The notes: a model not told the origin generated them from the sequence alone. Numbered from the stretch's first letter, positions 55,101 through 63,919 are shown. The stretch is 64,000 nt of DNA from Pseudomonadota bacterium (GCA_023433515.1 JAEZCN010000250.1:16741-80740), one strand, 5' to 3'. Numbers and translations: made by a program.

Positions 55101-56783
55101 CCGGGGATCGAGCAGGTTGCCCTCACTACCCAGCCACACGTCGCTCGAGGTGACGATCTCCTCACGGATGCAGTCGATCGGCGGGTTGGTCACCTGCGCG
55201 AACAGCTGCTTGAAGTAGTCGTACAGCAGGCGGCTCTTGTTCGAGAGCGCGGCCAGCGGCGTGTCGTTGCCCATCGAGCCCACGGCCTCGACGCCGTCGC
55301 GCGCCATCGGCGCCATGAGGATGCGCTGGTCTTCGAACGTGTAGCCGAACGCGACCTGGCGCTTGGCCAGCGCCACGGGCTCCGGCACGGGCTGCTCGGG
55401 CACCGCTGGCAGGTCCTTGAGGTGCACGAGGTACTGCTTGAGCCACTCGGCGTACGGACGCTCGTTGATGATCTGCGCCTTGATCTCCTCGTCCTCGACG
55501 ATGCGGCCGAGCTCGGTGTCCACGAGGAACATGCGGCCCGGCTGCAGGCGGCCCTTGTGCGCGATCTGTTCGGGCGGAAAGTCGAGCACGCCGGCTTCGG
55601 AGGCCAGGACGCACACGTCGTCCTTGGTCACGTAGTAGCGACCCGGACGCAGGCCGTTGCGGTCGAGCACCGAGCCGATGCGCTTGCCGTCGGTGAACGC
55701 GATGTCCGCGGGGCCGTCCCACGGCTCCATCAAACTACTGTGGTACTGGTAGAACGCGCGGCGCGCCGGATCCATCGAGGCGTGCTTCGACCACGGCTCG
55801 GGGATCATCATCATGACGGCGTGCGGCATCGAGCGGCCGGAGAGCACCATGAGCTCGAGCACGTTGTCGAACATCGATGAGTCCGAGCCGTTCGGGTTCA
55901 CGATCGGCGGGATCTTCTTGATGTCCTCGCCGAACAGCGGCGAGTCGAACAGCGCCTCGCGCGCGCGCATCCAGTTGATGTTGCCGCGCAGCGTGTTGAT
56001 CTCGCCGTTGTGAGCGATGACGCGATACGGATGCGCGCGGTCCCAGCTCGGGAAGGTGTTCGTGCTGAAGCGCGAGTGCACCAGCGCGATGGCGGATTCC
56101 ATGAGCGGGTTCTGCAGGTCGAGGAAATACTGCTCGAGCTGGTTGGTCGTCAGCATTCCCTTGTAGACCATGGTCTTGTGCGACAGCGAGACCACGTACC
56201 AGTACTCGGCGCCGCCGATGGTCGAGACGCGGATCTCGTTGTACGCGCGCTTGCGGATCACGTAGAGCTTGCGCTCGAACTCGTTCTCGTCGAGCGTCTC
56301 CGGGCCGCGGCCGATGAACACCTGGCGCACGAAGGGCTCGGAGGCCTTCGCGGTTTCGCCGAGCATCGAGTTGTCGGTGGGCACCGTGCGCGCGCCGAGG
56401 TAGATCTGTCCTTCGGCCTGCACGACGCGCGCGAACACTTCCTCGATCTGGCGGCGCTGGGTCGCGTTGCGCGGCATGAAGATGTTGCCGGCCGCGTACA
56501 TGCCCGGCTCGGGCAGATTGATGCGCGCGTCCTTCTTGGCCACCTTCTTGAGGAAGGCATGCGGCAACTGGATCAGGATGCCGGCGCCGTCGCCGGTGTT
56601 GACCTCGGCGCCGCAGGCACCGCGATGGTCGAGGTTCTTGAGGACCTGGATGCCCTGTTTGACGATCGCATTCGATTTGATGCCCTTGATGTTCACGACG
56701 AAGCCGACGCCGCAGGCGTCATGCTCGAACTGAGGGTCATAGAGGCCCTGCTTGCGGGGCGGGCCCAGTCGAATCGCGGTCAT
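52161..56783 (-). CDS. gltB: Glutamate synthase (NADPH) large subunit
   Basis: A 1540-residue multidomain enzyme. A 23-residue propeptide precedes the catalytic N-terminal nucleophile Cys24 (FEHDACGVGFVV) of the glutaminase domain. The central and FMN-binding domains follow (GAKPGEGGQLPGTKVYPWIA; VISGYDGGTGASPLTSVTHAG), a 3Fe-4S cluster motif (CIMMRVCHLNTCPAGVATQDP), and the C-terminal beta-helix domain. The start at 56783 follows GAGGAAG SD; longer frames upstream are unsupported. Its own promoter lies at 56927-56954 and it forms an operon with gltD. Confidence 0.97.
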   Translation of the reverse strand: MTAIRLGPPRKQGLYDPQFEHDACGVGFVVNIKGIKSNAIVKQGIQVLKNLDHRGACGAEVNTGDGAGILIQLPHAFLKKVAKKDARINLPEPGMYAAGNIFMPRNATQRRQIEEVFARVVQAEGQIYLGARTVPTDNSMLGETAKASEPFVRQVFIGRGPETLDENEFERKLYVIRKRAYNEIRVSTIGGAEYWYVVSLSHKTMVYKGMLTTNQLEQYFLDLQNPLMESAIALVHSRFSTNTFPSWDRAHPYRVIAHNGEINTLRGNINWMRAREALFDSPLFGEDIKKIPPIVNPNGSDSSMFDNVLELMVLSGRSMPHAVMMMIPEPWSKHASMDPARRAFYQYHSSLMEPWDGPADIAFTDGKRIGSVLDRNGLRPGRYYVTKDDVCVLASEAGVLDFPPEQIAHKGRLQPGRMFLVDTELGRIVEDEEIKAQIINERPYAEWLKQYLVHLKDLPAVPEQPVPEPVALAKRQVAFGYTFEDQRILMAPMARDGVEAVGSMGNDTPLAALSNKSRLLYDYFKQLFAQVTNPPIDCIREEIVTSSDVWLGSEGNLLDPRPSDCRRLELSGPVLTNEEFAKVRRLSLPGLKVGTLSILFRAPRNGESGEDALVQALEDMREEARRMIEEDEVNILILSDRGVNKEWAPIPSLLAVSGLHHSLIRQGLRMKCSLALETGDAREVHHFALLIGYGCSVINPYVAFETLDGMIRDEMLPGVEHKLACKNFAKAAVKGVVKVMSKMGISAVQSYHGAQVFEAVGLRQDVIDEYFTGTSSRVGGVGLDVIAREVLMRHTAAFAERKRALQTELPSGGQYQWRADGEFHLFNPESIHRLQKAVRTDSYNTYKSYAELIDDRAKNLSTLRGLLDFKQGDPIPLEEVESVESIMKRFKTGAMSYGSISKEAHETLAIAMNRIGGKSNTGEGGEDPDRYIPMENGDSKNSAIKQVASGRFGVTSNYLVNAREIQIKMAQGAKPGEGGQLPGTKVYPWIAKTRHTTAGVGLISPPPHHDIYSIEDLAELIHDLKNANRDARVSVKLVAEVGVGTIAAGVAKAHADVVLISGYDGGTGASPLTSVTHAGLPWELGLAETHQTLVINNLRSRIVVETDGQLKTGRDVAIAALLGAEEFGFATAPLVTVGCIMMRVCHLNTCPAGVATQDPRLREKFAGKPEHVVNFMRFIAQHLREIMAQLGFRRLEEMVGRVDMLEPQAAIDHWKAKGFDFSSILYAPDAGADIGRYQTIQQDHGLDKSLDVTRLLDICKPAIERGEKVEAEVEVRNVNRVVGTITGSEVTKKHGAAGLPEDTINIRFKGSAGQSFGAFIPNGMTFALEGDANDYFGKGLSGGKLAVFPSPKATFEAENNMIVGNVALYGATRGEVFVNGMAGERFAVRNSGVDTVVEAVGDHGCEYMTGGRVVVLGPTGRNFAAGMSGGIAYLLDEENDALSRINTQMVEVGRVEDPAEAGDLRALIQKHVDATGSKHAANILAAWPTKLPKFLRVIPKDYKRVLACLKRAHDQGLSGDEAIMAAFEENARDLSRVGGN

Positions 56784-56920
56784 TTTTACTTCCTCCAAAC
56801 ACAAACGCGCGGGGCGCAACTTCCCCACGCTATGGGCTCTCGCCCATAACTTCCTCGTTTTCAAATGGTTACATCTGGAGGCGCGGGCCCGCGGGCGCGC
56901 TAATCGTCAGATATATATGG
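56784..56920 (-). promoter_or_regulatory. gltB leader with hairpins near the start codon
   Basis: Between the predicted start (about 56920) and ATG 56783 lies a 137-nt leader. A perfect stem (TATGGGC-GAGA-GCCCATA, 56833-56850 region) is followed by GGGG/CCCC pairing and then the GGAGGAAG SD. These could influence translation; no known riboswitch consensus is recognised. Confidence 0.4.
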
Positions 56921-56926
56921 AGTCCG

Positions 56927-56954
56927 ATCATACAGACGGACGGTTCTCGGTCAA
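56927..56954 (-). promoter_or_regulatory. Sigma70 promoter of gltBD
   Basis: On the minus strand TTGACC (56954-56949), a 16-nt spacer, then TATGAT (56932-56927). Both boxes are close to consensus. The -35 box abuts the stop codon of the upstream DMT exporter gene. Confidence 0.6.
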
Positions 56955-57842
56955 TCACCGCGTGAGTCGCGAAGCACGCAACTGCAGCCAGCCGTGCCCG
57001 AAGACGGCCGCCAGCAGGATGAGCACGCCGAGGTAGAACGGCCCGTCGAGATCGCGCGCCTCTCCGAGGAACAGCACGGCAATGGTGATTGCATAAAGTG
57101 GCTCGAGATTGATGGCCAGCTGGGCCGTGAACGCGGACAGGTGCCGCAGCGTCGCGAGCGATAGCGCGTACGGGATCAGGGTGCAGAAGATGGCGAGCAC
57201 GAGCAGCCATGCACCATCCTGAACGCCGGGGATGGAAAAGAACTGACCCACCGGGGCCGTGAATGGACCGATGACCGTCAGCAGCAGCAGTCCCGCGCCC
57301 AGCTCGACGGCCGTGACCGTCAATGCATCGTGTTCGCCGAGGAAGCGCTTGTTCAGGGCGATGAACACCGAGGCCAGGCCCGCGGACAGGACCCCGACCC
57401 AGAAGCCGCCGTGCATGGAGTCCGGGATACCGCCCACCACCAGGGCGACGCCCGGAATGACCAGGATGCCGAGCAACAGGTTATGTCGCTCAAACCTCGT
57501 GCCGGCGATGAGCGGCTCGATGAGCGCCGTGACCGCGGGCGCGAGGCCCATGCAGGTGGCGGCCACCGATGCATTGGCCAGTTTCACCGAGGCATAGAAG
57601 GTGACCCAGTGCAACGCGACCAGGCACCCGATGCCCGCGAAGACCGCGATGAGTCGGGGCGGCAGCCGAAGCAACGCGCGCCACACTTTCGGGACACACG
57701 CGAGCGCCAGCGTGACTAACAACAATCGCCACCACACGAGCGCGGTCGCCGAAAGCGTGATGAGCTTTCCGAGGATGGCCGTGAAGCCCCAGAGCACCAC
57801 GCAGACGTGAAGTTCGATCAGCGCGCGACGCCCGGGATTCAT
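56955..57842 (-). CDS. EamA/DMT-superfamily transporter
   Basis: A 295-residue, ten-helix carrier with the two EamA repeats: LHVCVVLWGFTAILGKLI and WVGVLSAGLASVFIALNKRFLG, with NLEPLYAITIAVLFLGEARD near the end typical of RhaT/YdcZ-like exporters. It probably exports amino acids or metabolites. It is transcribed toward gltB, and the gltB promoter lies right after its stop. Confidence 0.88.
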   Translation of the reverse strand: MNPGRRALIELHVCVVLWGFTAILGKLITLSATALVWWRLLLVTLALACVPKVWRALLRLPPRLIAVFAGIGCLVALHWVTFYASVKLANASVAATCMGLAPAVTALIEPLIAGTRFERHNLLLGILVIPGVALVVGGIPDSMHGGFWVGVLSAGLASVFIALNKRFLGEHDALTVTAVELGAGLLLLTVIGPFTAPVGQFFSIPGVQDGAWLLVLAIFCTLIPYALSLATLRHLSAFTAQLAINLEPLYAITIAVLFLGEARDLDGPFYLGVLILLAAVFGHGWLQLRASRLTR

Positions 57843-57882
57843 TGAAGTAGTCTAGTTGAGACGTTGAGGGACGGAAGGGAAC

Positions 57883-59388
57883 ATGCGGGCCATCCTGTTG
57901 GCGCTTACGGCATCTCTCACCTGCGCAACGCTTCGGGCGGCGGATCCCGGCGCCGCCAGTTTCACGGCGTTCGATGCGTCGCACTACACGCTGGTCACCG
58001 ACGTTCCCGTGCTCGCGCGCAGCCTGCACGGGCGCCTGACGAAGTTCGAACGTGTGTTGTCGAAGATGCTGGCGCGGGAGATGGAACCCACCGGCACGCC
58101 GACCTGGTTCATCCTCGTGAACGGCGCGCTCTGGCGACGCTATCTGCAGCCGACCGACGGCATCGTAGGCGCGTTCCTCCCGGGACGCTTCTCTAACTAC
58201 CTGCTCGTGAACGCGGACGCGGGCGCGGCGCGCCTGCCCCACGACGTGCAGCACGAGTTCACGCACCTGTTCCTGCGTACTCAGTTCCGCGGCGAATACC
58301 CACTGTGGTTCGATGAGGGCATGGCGGAACTCATGGAGCACATGACTCTCGCCAAGGGCAAGGCGCGCTTCCGGATTCCCGCGCGGCATCCTTCGACGCC
58401 GTGGATCCCGTTTTCGCGGCTCGTGAATCTCGAGCGGGCCTCGCCGGAGTACCTCTCGCTCGGCACGACCGAGGCGGTCCATCTCCAGTCGTGGGCGCTG
58501 CTGCACATGGGTTTCATCTCGGAGCCGGATTTCGGCGCGGGGATTCTCCAGTACATCGAGGAGATCAACCATCTCGTGCCGACCAGGGACGCGGTGCGGA
58601 ACAGTTTCGGCACGACCGTCGACGGCGTCGACGCCAAGCTGCGCGAATACCTGGCGCGCCGCAAATACCCCACCGCGGAACTGGCGTACGACGAGCCCGC
58701 GGAGTCACCGCTCGGAACCGGACGATTGCTGGACCGCGGTGAAGCCAACGCGTGGCTCGCGAGCGTGCTGCTCGATACCGGGATCAATCCCCGGCGGGTG
58801 CGCGAGCTCATCGACGTCGCCGCGGCCGCGGCCCCCGGATCGCCGGCCGTCGGCGTGCTCGAACTGCGGCAAGCGGTACGCACGCGCGACGACGCGGCGC
58901 TCGAGCGTCACTATCTTTCGCTCATGGGATCGCATTCCCAGCCGCCCGCCCTGAACGACGCGGACCTCGCGCGCGGAATGGGACTGGCGCTGTTCGAACG
59001 CGTGCGCGATGAAGCGCCGGCCGGGATGCTGTCCGCGGAAAAACGCGCGGAGTACTCGCGGCACGCACTCGCGTTGCTCGACCGGGCGCTGACCGCGCAG
59101 CCGGGGGATGGCGAAGCCACCTGGGCATACTCGCTGCTCGCGGCGCAGCTCGGGGAGTACCTCGATACGGCGTTGTCGCGGCTCGCATTTACCAGAACAC
59201 GGATTCGCGAGAACTGCGACCTTGCAATGGCCATGGCGCTGGTGCATGAATCGCGCGGCGAATTCGGCGAGATGGTGCCGTTGCTCGAGGAAGCGGCGCT
59301 GTACGCGGATACCGCGCAGAAGCGGCGCCTCGCCAGCACGCGGATCGACGAAATCCGCCGCCGGGTGTCGGAATCCGCGCCGCTGTAG
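57883..59388 (+). CDS. Secreted gluzincin-like peptidase with TPR-type C-terminus, array member 1
   Basis: A 501-residue protein with a signal peptide (ILLALTASLTCATLRA). The HExxH zinc motif is HEFTH (His124-Glu125...His128), followed by PLWFDEGMAELM carrying the third ligand candidate Glu145. Helical repeats resembling TPR fill the C-terminal half (ALALLDRALTAQPGDGEATW). The three genes 57883-62317 are paralogs in the same order and orientation; this is the shortest of the first two. They appear to be DUF1570-like. Substrate is unknown; secretion and helical tails suggest binding to another protein. Confidence 0.7.
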   Translation: MRAILLALTASLTCATLRAADPGAASFTAFDASHYTLVTDVPVLARSLHGRLTKFERVLSKMLAREMEPTGTPTWFILVNGALWRRYLQPTDGIVGAFLPGRFSNYLLVNADAGAARLPHDVQHEFTHLFLRTQFRGEYPLWFDEGMAELMEHMTLAKGKARFRIPARHPSTPWIPFSRLVNLERASPEYLSLGTTEAVHLQSWALLHMGFISEPDFGAGILQYIEEINHLVPTRDAVRNSFGTTVDGVDAKLREYLARRKYPTAELAYDEPAESPLGTGRLLDRGEANAWLASVLLDTGINPRRVRELIDVAAAAAPGSPAVGVLELRQAVRTRDDAALERHYLSLMGSHSQPPALNDADLARGMGLALFERVRDEAPAGMLSAEKRAEYSRHALALLDRALTAQPGDGEATWAYSLLAAQLGEYLDTALSRLAFTRTRIRENCDLAMAMALVHESRGEFGEMVPLLEEAALYADTAQKRRLASTRIDEIRRRVSESAPL

Positions 59389-59423
59389 CAGACAACCACG
59401 AGACAGCCATTCGAGAGGGAGTC

Positions 59424-61019
59424 ATGGGAATCGCCGCCGCGCGCCTCGTCGGGTTCGTGTGCCTGACGCTGGCGGGAACCTGCTTCGCCGCGGAGCCCCG
59501 CCTTGCGCGATTCACCGCGTACGACGCGGGCGACACGCACGTGCTCACGTCGCGCAGCGCCTCGCAGGCGCGCGCGCTCATGGACGATCTCGCGAAGTTC
59601 CGCGCCACGCTCGAAAAGCTGCTGAACCGCAAGACGACGAGCCGCGGGATTCCCACCTACATCGTGATCGCGAGCAACACCGACTGGGAGAAATACCTGC
59701 AGCCGCGGCGCAACGTGATCGGCTGGTTCCAGTCGAGCCGCTTCGCGAACTACATCGTCATGAACGGCGACGCCGATCGCGGCACGGCGCTCGCGACGAT
59801 CTTCCACGAATACACGCACTACTACCTGGCCTCGCAGTTCGCCGGAGTCTTCCCGCCGTGGTTCAACGAAGGTCTCGCCGAGTTGATGACCTATACGAAG
59901 TTCACGACGCAGAACACCGCGGTGCTGCAGACCTACGCGGGCCGCGCGCACGACGCGCGCGACAGCAAGTGGATTCCGTTCGATCGCCTGTTGATCGTCG
60001 ATCAAGGCTCGCCCGAGTACACGGATCACGAGCAGGCCTCCGACTTCTACGCCCAGGCCTGGCTCACCGTGCACTACGGAATGGTCGAGAACCGCGGGTT
60101 CGGCCGTCAGATGATCGACTACCTGGACCGTCTCAACCGGCTCGTGCCCCAGGCCGAGGCGACACGGGCCTTCGGGGACCTCGTGGCCGCGGACAAACTA
60201 CTGCGCGACTATTCGCGGAATACGAAGAAGGGCTCGGGCGTGCTCGCGCTCGGCGAAGTCCGGCCTTTCGAGCTCGGTGAAGGCAAGCCCGTTTCGGAGC
60301 CGGAGGCGCTCGCCCGGGTCGTCGACCTGATGTTCAACATGTACGCCGCGCCGGACCGCATCCGCCCGCTGGTCGATTCGATGGCGCGGCTCGAGCCGAA
60401 GTCGGCGCGGGCGGCGATCATGAAGGCGCGTCTCGCGAATTACGACGGAGATTCGGCCGCGTTCGATCGGTCGATCGCCGAGGCGGACGCGGCAATCGCG
60501 CCCAACGACTGGAAGTCGCGCCGCGATCTCGCGCTCGTCGTGCTGACCGCGGCGCTCGATGACAACCCGACCTCGCCGCGCGGCAGCACGGACGACCAGC
60601 GCGACATGAAACGCGCGCTGCGCTGGTTCGGCAACGCGCTCACGCACAACATCGACGACGTGGAAGCCCTGTGGGGGCTGGGCACCGCGGCCACGCGGCT
60701 CAACGTCCAGCTCGACCTCGCCGAGGAAGTCCTGCTCGCGGCCTGGAAGGCCGCGCCCGCCAACGCGAGCATCGCGGTGTCGCTCGCCAGTCTCTATGGC
60801 GTGCGGGACGAGCCCGAGAAGATGGTCATATACCTCAAGGAATCGATGCGCTGCGCCACGGACCTGTCTACTCGCCGATGGGCGAAAGACTCGCTCGAGC
60901 GCACCGAGAGCTGGCTCGCCGAGCGCGCGAAAGCCGACGATGAATACCGCAAGCAGCGGGAGGAATACGAACGGCAGCTCGCGGAGTACGAGAAGAAATA
61001 CGGAAAGCGGAAGAAATAG
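59424..61019 (+). CDS. Secreted gluzincin-like peptidase with TPR-type C-terminus, array member 2
   Basis: A 531-residue paralog of the preceding protein: signal peptide ending GTCFA, FHEYTHYYLASQF zinc motif, FPPWFNEGLAELM with the third ligand, then TPR-like helices (ALRWFGNALTHNIDDVEALW) and a charged coiled-coil end (EYRKQREEYERQLAEYEKKY). A GAGGGAG SD precedes the ATG, 35 nt after the stop of member 1. The Lys/Glu/Tyr tail is unique to this member. Confidence 0.72.
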   Translation: MGIAAARLVGFVCLTLAGTCFAAEPRLARFTAYDAGDTHVLTSRSASQARALMDDLAKFRATLEKLLNRKTTSRGIPTYIVIASNTDWEKYLQPRRNVIGWFQSSRFANYIVMNGDADRGTALATIFHEYTHYYLASQFAGVFPPWFNEGLAELMTYTKFTTQNTAVLQTYAGRAHDARDSKWIPFDRLLIVDQGSPEYTDHEQASDFYAQAWLTVHYGMVENRGFGRQMIDYLDRLNRLVPQAEATRAFGDLVAADKLLRDYSRNTKKGSGVLALGEVRPFELGEGKPVSEPEALARVVDLMFNMYAAPDRIRPLVDSMARLEPKSARAAIMKARLANYDGDSAAFDRSIAEADAAIAPNDWKSRRDLALVVLTAALDDNPTSPRGSTDDQRDMKRALRWFGNALTHNIDDVEALWGLGTAATRLNVQLDLAEEVLLAAWKAAPANASIAVSLASLYGVRDEPEKMVIYLKESMRCATDLSTRRWAKDSLERTESWLAERAKADDEYRKQREEYERQLAEYEKKYGKRKK

Positions 61020-61027
61020 GAGTTTCC

Positions 61028-62317
61028 ATGGACGTGGGGAAGTTTCCCGGAATGCTCGCGTTGCTCGTCTCCGCGGCAACGATGGCGAAGGACCCGCGCC
61101 CGGACGTCGCCGGGTTCAAGGCGTATGAGCTTCCCGACTACACCATCGTCACGCACGACGAGGGCAATGCCCGGCCGGTGCCGCGGCTCGCCGCGCAGAT
61201 CCACGGCGTGCTCGCGAAACTGCTGGATCGCGCGGAACGCGCGCCGACTTCGCCTACCTACATCCTGCTCGTTCCGGAGAGCGTCTGGATCCGCTACCTG
61301 CGGCCCGGCCAGGGAATCGATGGCGAGTTCGTACCCGCGAAGTTCGCGAACTACATCCTGCTGAACAATGCGCGCGACGCTTCACGGATCGGCAAGAGCG
61401 TCTTTCACGAGTACACGCACTGGTTCCTGCATACGCAGTATCCCGGCGTCGAGCCGTTGTGGTTCGACGAAGGGCTCGCGGAGTTCGTGACCACCGCGGA
61501 GTTCCGTGGCGCGCGAGTGAAGCTCGGAGACCCGGATAACTGGAGCTCGAACGGCTGGATTCCTCTCGAGAAACTGTTCCGGCTGGACAGGAATTCGGCG
61601 GAGTACCGCAACCTCTCCACGTCCGGTGTCGTGCATCGTGAGTCCTGGGCGATCGTGCATCGCGGACTCGCGGGCGACGCCGAGTTCGGCAGGCAGATGT
61701 TCGCGTTCCTGGATGCGCTGAACGCGCAGCAGCCGATCGACGCCGCGGTTCTCTCCAGCTTCGGAGTCACCGCGCGAGAACTCGACCAGACCATTCACGC
61801 CTATCTCAATCCCGGCTATCGGTTCGCCGCGGTGGACCGCTACCGGGAGCTGCGGATCACGGTGGATCCCGTGCCGGCGCGGAAACTGCCGGCCGGCCGG
61901 ACGATGGGCCAGCTGGAGTCGCTGCAACTCATCGCCGACATCATGCTGGCGTCCGGATTCAATGCCGGGCGCCTTCCCGAGGTGGTCGATGCCGTGAGAA
62001 GCATCGCGCCGGATTCGTCGGCGGAGATCTCGTTGCGCATGCGCATCGCGGCGCGTGATGGCGACGACGCGACGTTGGACCGCCTGGTCGCCGCGGTCGA
62101 GCCGAGTGCTTCCGACGCGACGATGCTGCGCGGCGCCGGGCTCGCGTTGTTCGAGCGCGCCGAACAAACGAACCGCGAGGAGTTGTCGAACCAGGCACTG
62201 GAGTTGCTAGATCGCGCCATCGCGGCCCGGCCCGGCGATGCCGAGGCGGTGTGGGCGCACTCGATGCTGGCCGCGAAGCTGAAGCGCTGGCCGGACAGGC
62301 CCGTCGGAGGCCGGTGA
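61028..62317 (+). CDS. Secreted gluzincin-like peptidase, array member 3
   Basis: A 429-residue paralog. The N-terminus (MDVGKFPGMLALLVSAATM) is a weaker signal peptide. Zinc motif FHEYTHWF, then PLWFDEGLAEFV, and a shorter TPR-like end (ELLDRAIAARPGDAEAVW). An AGGAG SD lies 7 nt before the ATG, and the gene starts 8 nt after member 2, so they are co-transcribed. The C-terminal end is about 100 residues shorter than in member 2, and a Pro-rich final peptide closes it. Confidence 0.72.
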   Translation: MDVGKFPGMLALLVSAATMAKDPRPDVAGFKAYELPDYTIVTHDEGNARPVPRLAAQIHGVLAKLLDRAERAPTSPTYILLVPESVWIRYLRPGQGIDGEFVPAKFANYILLNNARDASRIGKSVFHEYTHWFLHTQYPGVEPLWFDEGLAEFVTTAEFRGARVKLGDPDNWSSNGWIPLEKLFRLDRNSAEYRNLSTSGVVHRESWAIVHRGLAGDAEFGRQMFAFLDALNAQQPIDAAVLSSFGVTARELDQTIHAYLNPGYRFAAVDRYRELRITVDPVPARKLPAGRTMGQLESLQLIADIMLASGFNAGRLPEVVDAVRSIAPDSSAEISLRMRIAARDGDDATLDRLVAAVEPSASDATMLRGAGLALFERAEQTNREELSNQALELLDRAIAARPGDAEAVWAHSMLAAKLKRWPDRPVGGR

Positions 62318-62327
62318 AACAGCCGAG

Positions 62328-62882
62328 CTACTTCTTCTTGCCCAGGAGCTGGTCGAGTACCTTCGAGCGATCGCGGTCCGCAGAGCCCGTGATTCCCGCG
62401 CGTTGCGCGGCTTCGCCTTCGCGCTTGCCGCTGCCGCGCTGATTGTAGGGATCGAATCCGCCGCCCTTGTCGCGGCCCGAGACTTCCAGCTTGAGCTCGG
62501 TGGGCCGGATCGTGTCCTCGATCTTGAGGTCGTCGATGGCGAGCTTCTTCAGCGCGCGCGTGGTGCTCAGCGTGCTGAACTCGCCGGTGGCCACCGCCCA
62601 ATCCCAGACGGCCACGCCACGCTCGTCGTGACGCACGCGTCCGGCGGGACGGGAATCCTGCGAGGTGTCTTCCGTCCGCGAGCGGGATTTCTCGTCTCGC
62701 TTCCCGCCCATCTTCTCGGCCAGTTCTCGCGCCTCGCGTTCTTCTTTCTCGGCACGTCGCAGGCGCATCGACTTGAGTCGCATCGTCGTGCTCTCGATGC
62801 TGAATTCGGGCACGTTCGTCGGAGGCAGCGTCGCGTCCGGGCGGCTGCTGTCAGGCACTGGCGGTTTGCGGTCCTGGGGCAT
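62328..62882 (-). CDS. Hypothetical charged protein (184 aa)
   Basis: A soluble, highly charged and probably partly disordered protein: Pro-rich start (MPQDRKPPVPDSSRPD), Arg/Glu helix (RLRRAEKEEREARELAEKMG), then a folded-looking core (VAVWDWAVATGEFSTLSTTR) and a GGGFDPYNQRGSGKREGEA tail ending in Lys. The start ATG at 62882 is preferred over an upstream one at 62948. Its stop is 10 nt from the array's end on the opposite strand. No family recognised. Confidence 0.55.
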   Translation of the reverse strand: MPQDRKPPVPDSSRPDATLPPTNVPEFSIESTTMRLKSMRLRRAEKEEREARELAEKMGGKRDEKSRSRTEDTSQDSRPAGRVRHDERGVAVWDWAVATGEFSTLSTTRALKKLAIDDLKIEDTIRPTELKLEVSGRDKGGGFDPYNQRGSGKREGEAAQRAGITGSADRDRSKVLDQLLGKKK

Positions 62883-62999
62883 GACGGTAAAAACTTCCTC
62901 GACTCTCTCAAGGGTTTTCGGCGCGTGACGAGTCCGATTAAACCGCAAAAGGTGATGGCCTTCACATATCGTCGGGTTCTCGCGACGGTTTGACCTATT

Positions 63000-63416
63000 T
63001 CAGCGCTCCGCCCGGTCCGCTCGCGCCACGCGCCACTCGCCGCCCGCGCGCCGCAGTTCCACATCGAGCGCGACCGACTCGCCGAAGTCGAAGCGGCTGG
63101 TATCGAGGCCGCGCACGGTGACGCGCGCCTGGGCGAGGCCGTCGGCCGGGAACTCGATGCTCTCGATGTCGACGAGCAGCTCGAGCTTCGGATGCATCGC
63201 GAAGTATGCCGCGAGCGCACCGCGCAGGCGGGTGCGATCGCGACCTTGAGCATCCGCGTAGTTGTCGGCGACCAGCTCGAGCACGTCGGAGGTGTCGCGC
63301 GCTTCGGCGGCCTTCTGCGCGTCCGCGATCAGCTCGCGCACCTGTTGTTCGTCGCTCGATCGTTCGGCGCACGCGCCGAGCAGTGTCGCGAGAGTGAGAA
63401 CCGCAAGAAATTTCAT
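63000..63416 (-). CDS. NTF2/SnoaL-like lipoprotein (138 aa)
   Basis: A lipobox (LGACAERS, Cys16) precedes a cystatin-like NTF2 fold: ELIADAQKAAEARDTSDVLELVADNYAD, LAAYFAMHPKLELLVDIESI, VALDVELRRAGGEWRVARAD. Such small lipoproteins are common and mostly uncharacterised. It lies on the minus strand upstream of the 184-aa gene. Confidence 0.7.
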   Translation of the reverse strand: MKFLAVLTLATLLGACAERSSDEQQVRELIADAQKAAEARDTSDVLELVADNYADAQGRDRTRLRGALAAYFAMHPKLELLVDIESIEFPADGLAQARVTVRGLDTSRFDFGESVALDVELRRAGGEWRVARADRAER

Positions 63417-63536
63417 CGTTGTTCCTATTGCAGTTGAAAACGTCTGGCCCTATTGTTCGCGCGCGTTGCGGGGTTGGGAACCGGTCGTGACGTCCAGAAA
63501 TGGTGCTCCGGACCCAGTTGGAGGTGGACAACCCAG

Positions 63537-63914
63537 ATGAAGAAACCCGCGCGGTCTAACGACGACCCTGGACCCCGACTTCATACCGTCAATCAGTATC
63601 TCGAGAAGAATTTCCCCGACTTCTTTGCCGAAGCCCGTTTCCACGTTGGAAACGACGATTACTTCCTCTACGCCCGCTTCGGCAAGTACCTCGCCAGCTC
63701 CATCGAGCACCGGCGTTTCAAGAGCGACAAGATCTCCCGCGGCTTCACCGTGCTGAACAAGCTCGCCCGCAAGGCGGAGCGCGATCCGCAGGTGCGCCAC
63801 ATTCTCGTGAGCGGCCCGCTGGAAGAGATCGTCGACGAGCCGAAGGCCCGCGAACTGGCGCGCAAGCGACTGTCGCCGGTCGCGCAGAGCTACCTCGAAG
63901 GCCTCTGCGAATAG
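63537..63914 (+). CDS. Hypothetical basic protein (125 aa)
   Basis: A soluble, basic protein with segments LHTVNQYLEKNFPDFFAEARFHVGNDDYFLYARFGKYLASSIEHRR and KLARKAERDPQVRHILVSGPLE. It has a hydrophobic core pattern and strong codon bias, so the ORF is likely real. No family recognised. The ATG at 63537 is preferred over an in-frame start at 63453. A REP unit follows its stop. Confidence 0.55.
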   Translation: MKKPARSNDDPGPRLHTVNQYLEKNFPDFFAEARFHVGNDDYFLYARFGKYLASSIEHRRFKSDKISRGFTVLNKLARKAERDPQVRHILVSGPLEEIVDEPKARELARKRLSPVAQSYLEGLCE

Positions 63915-63919
63915 GCGCT

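Noticed and set aside
53514..55880. Long open frame of 788 codons on the plus strand inside gltB
   Set aside because: It is antisense to a fully conserved enzyme; the frame is open because of GC-rich third positions, and its translation is Arg/Ala/His-rich without motifs.
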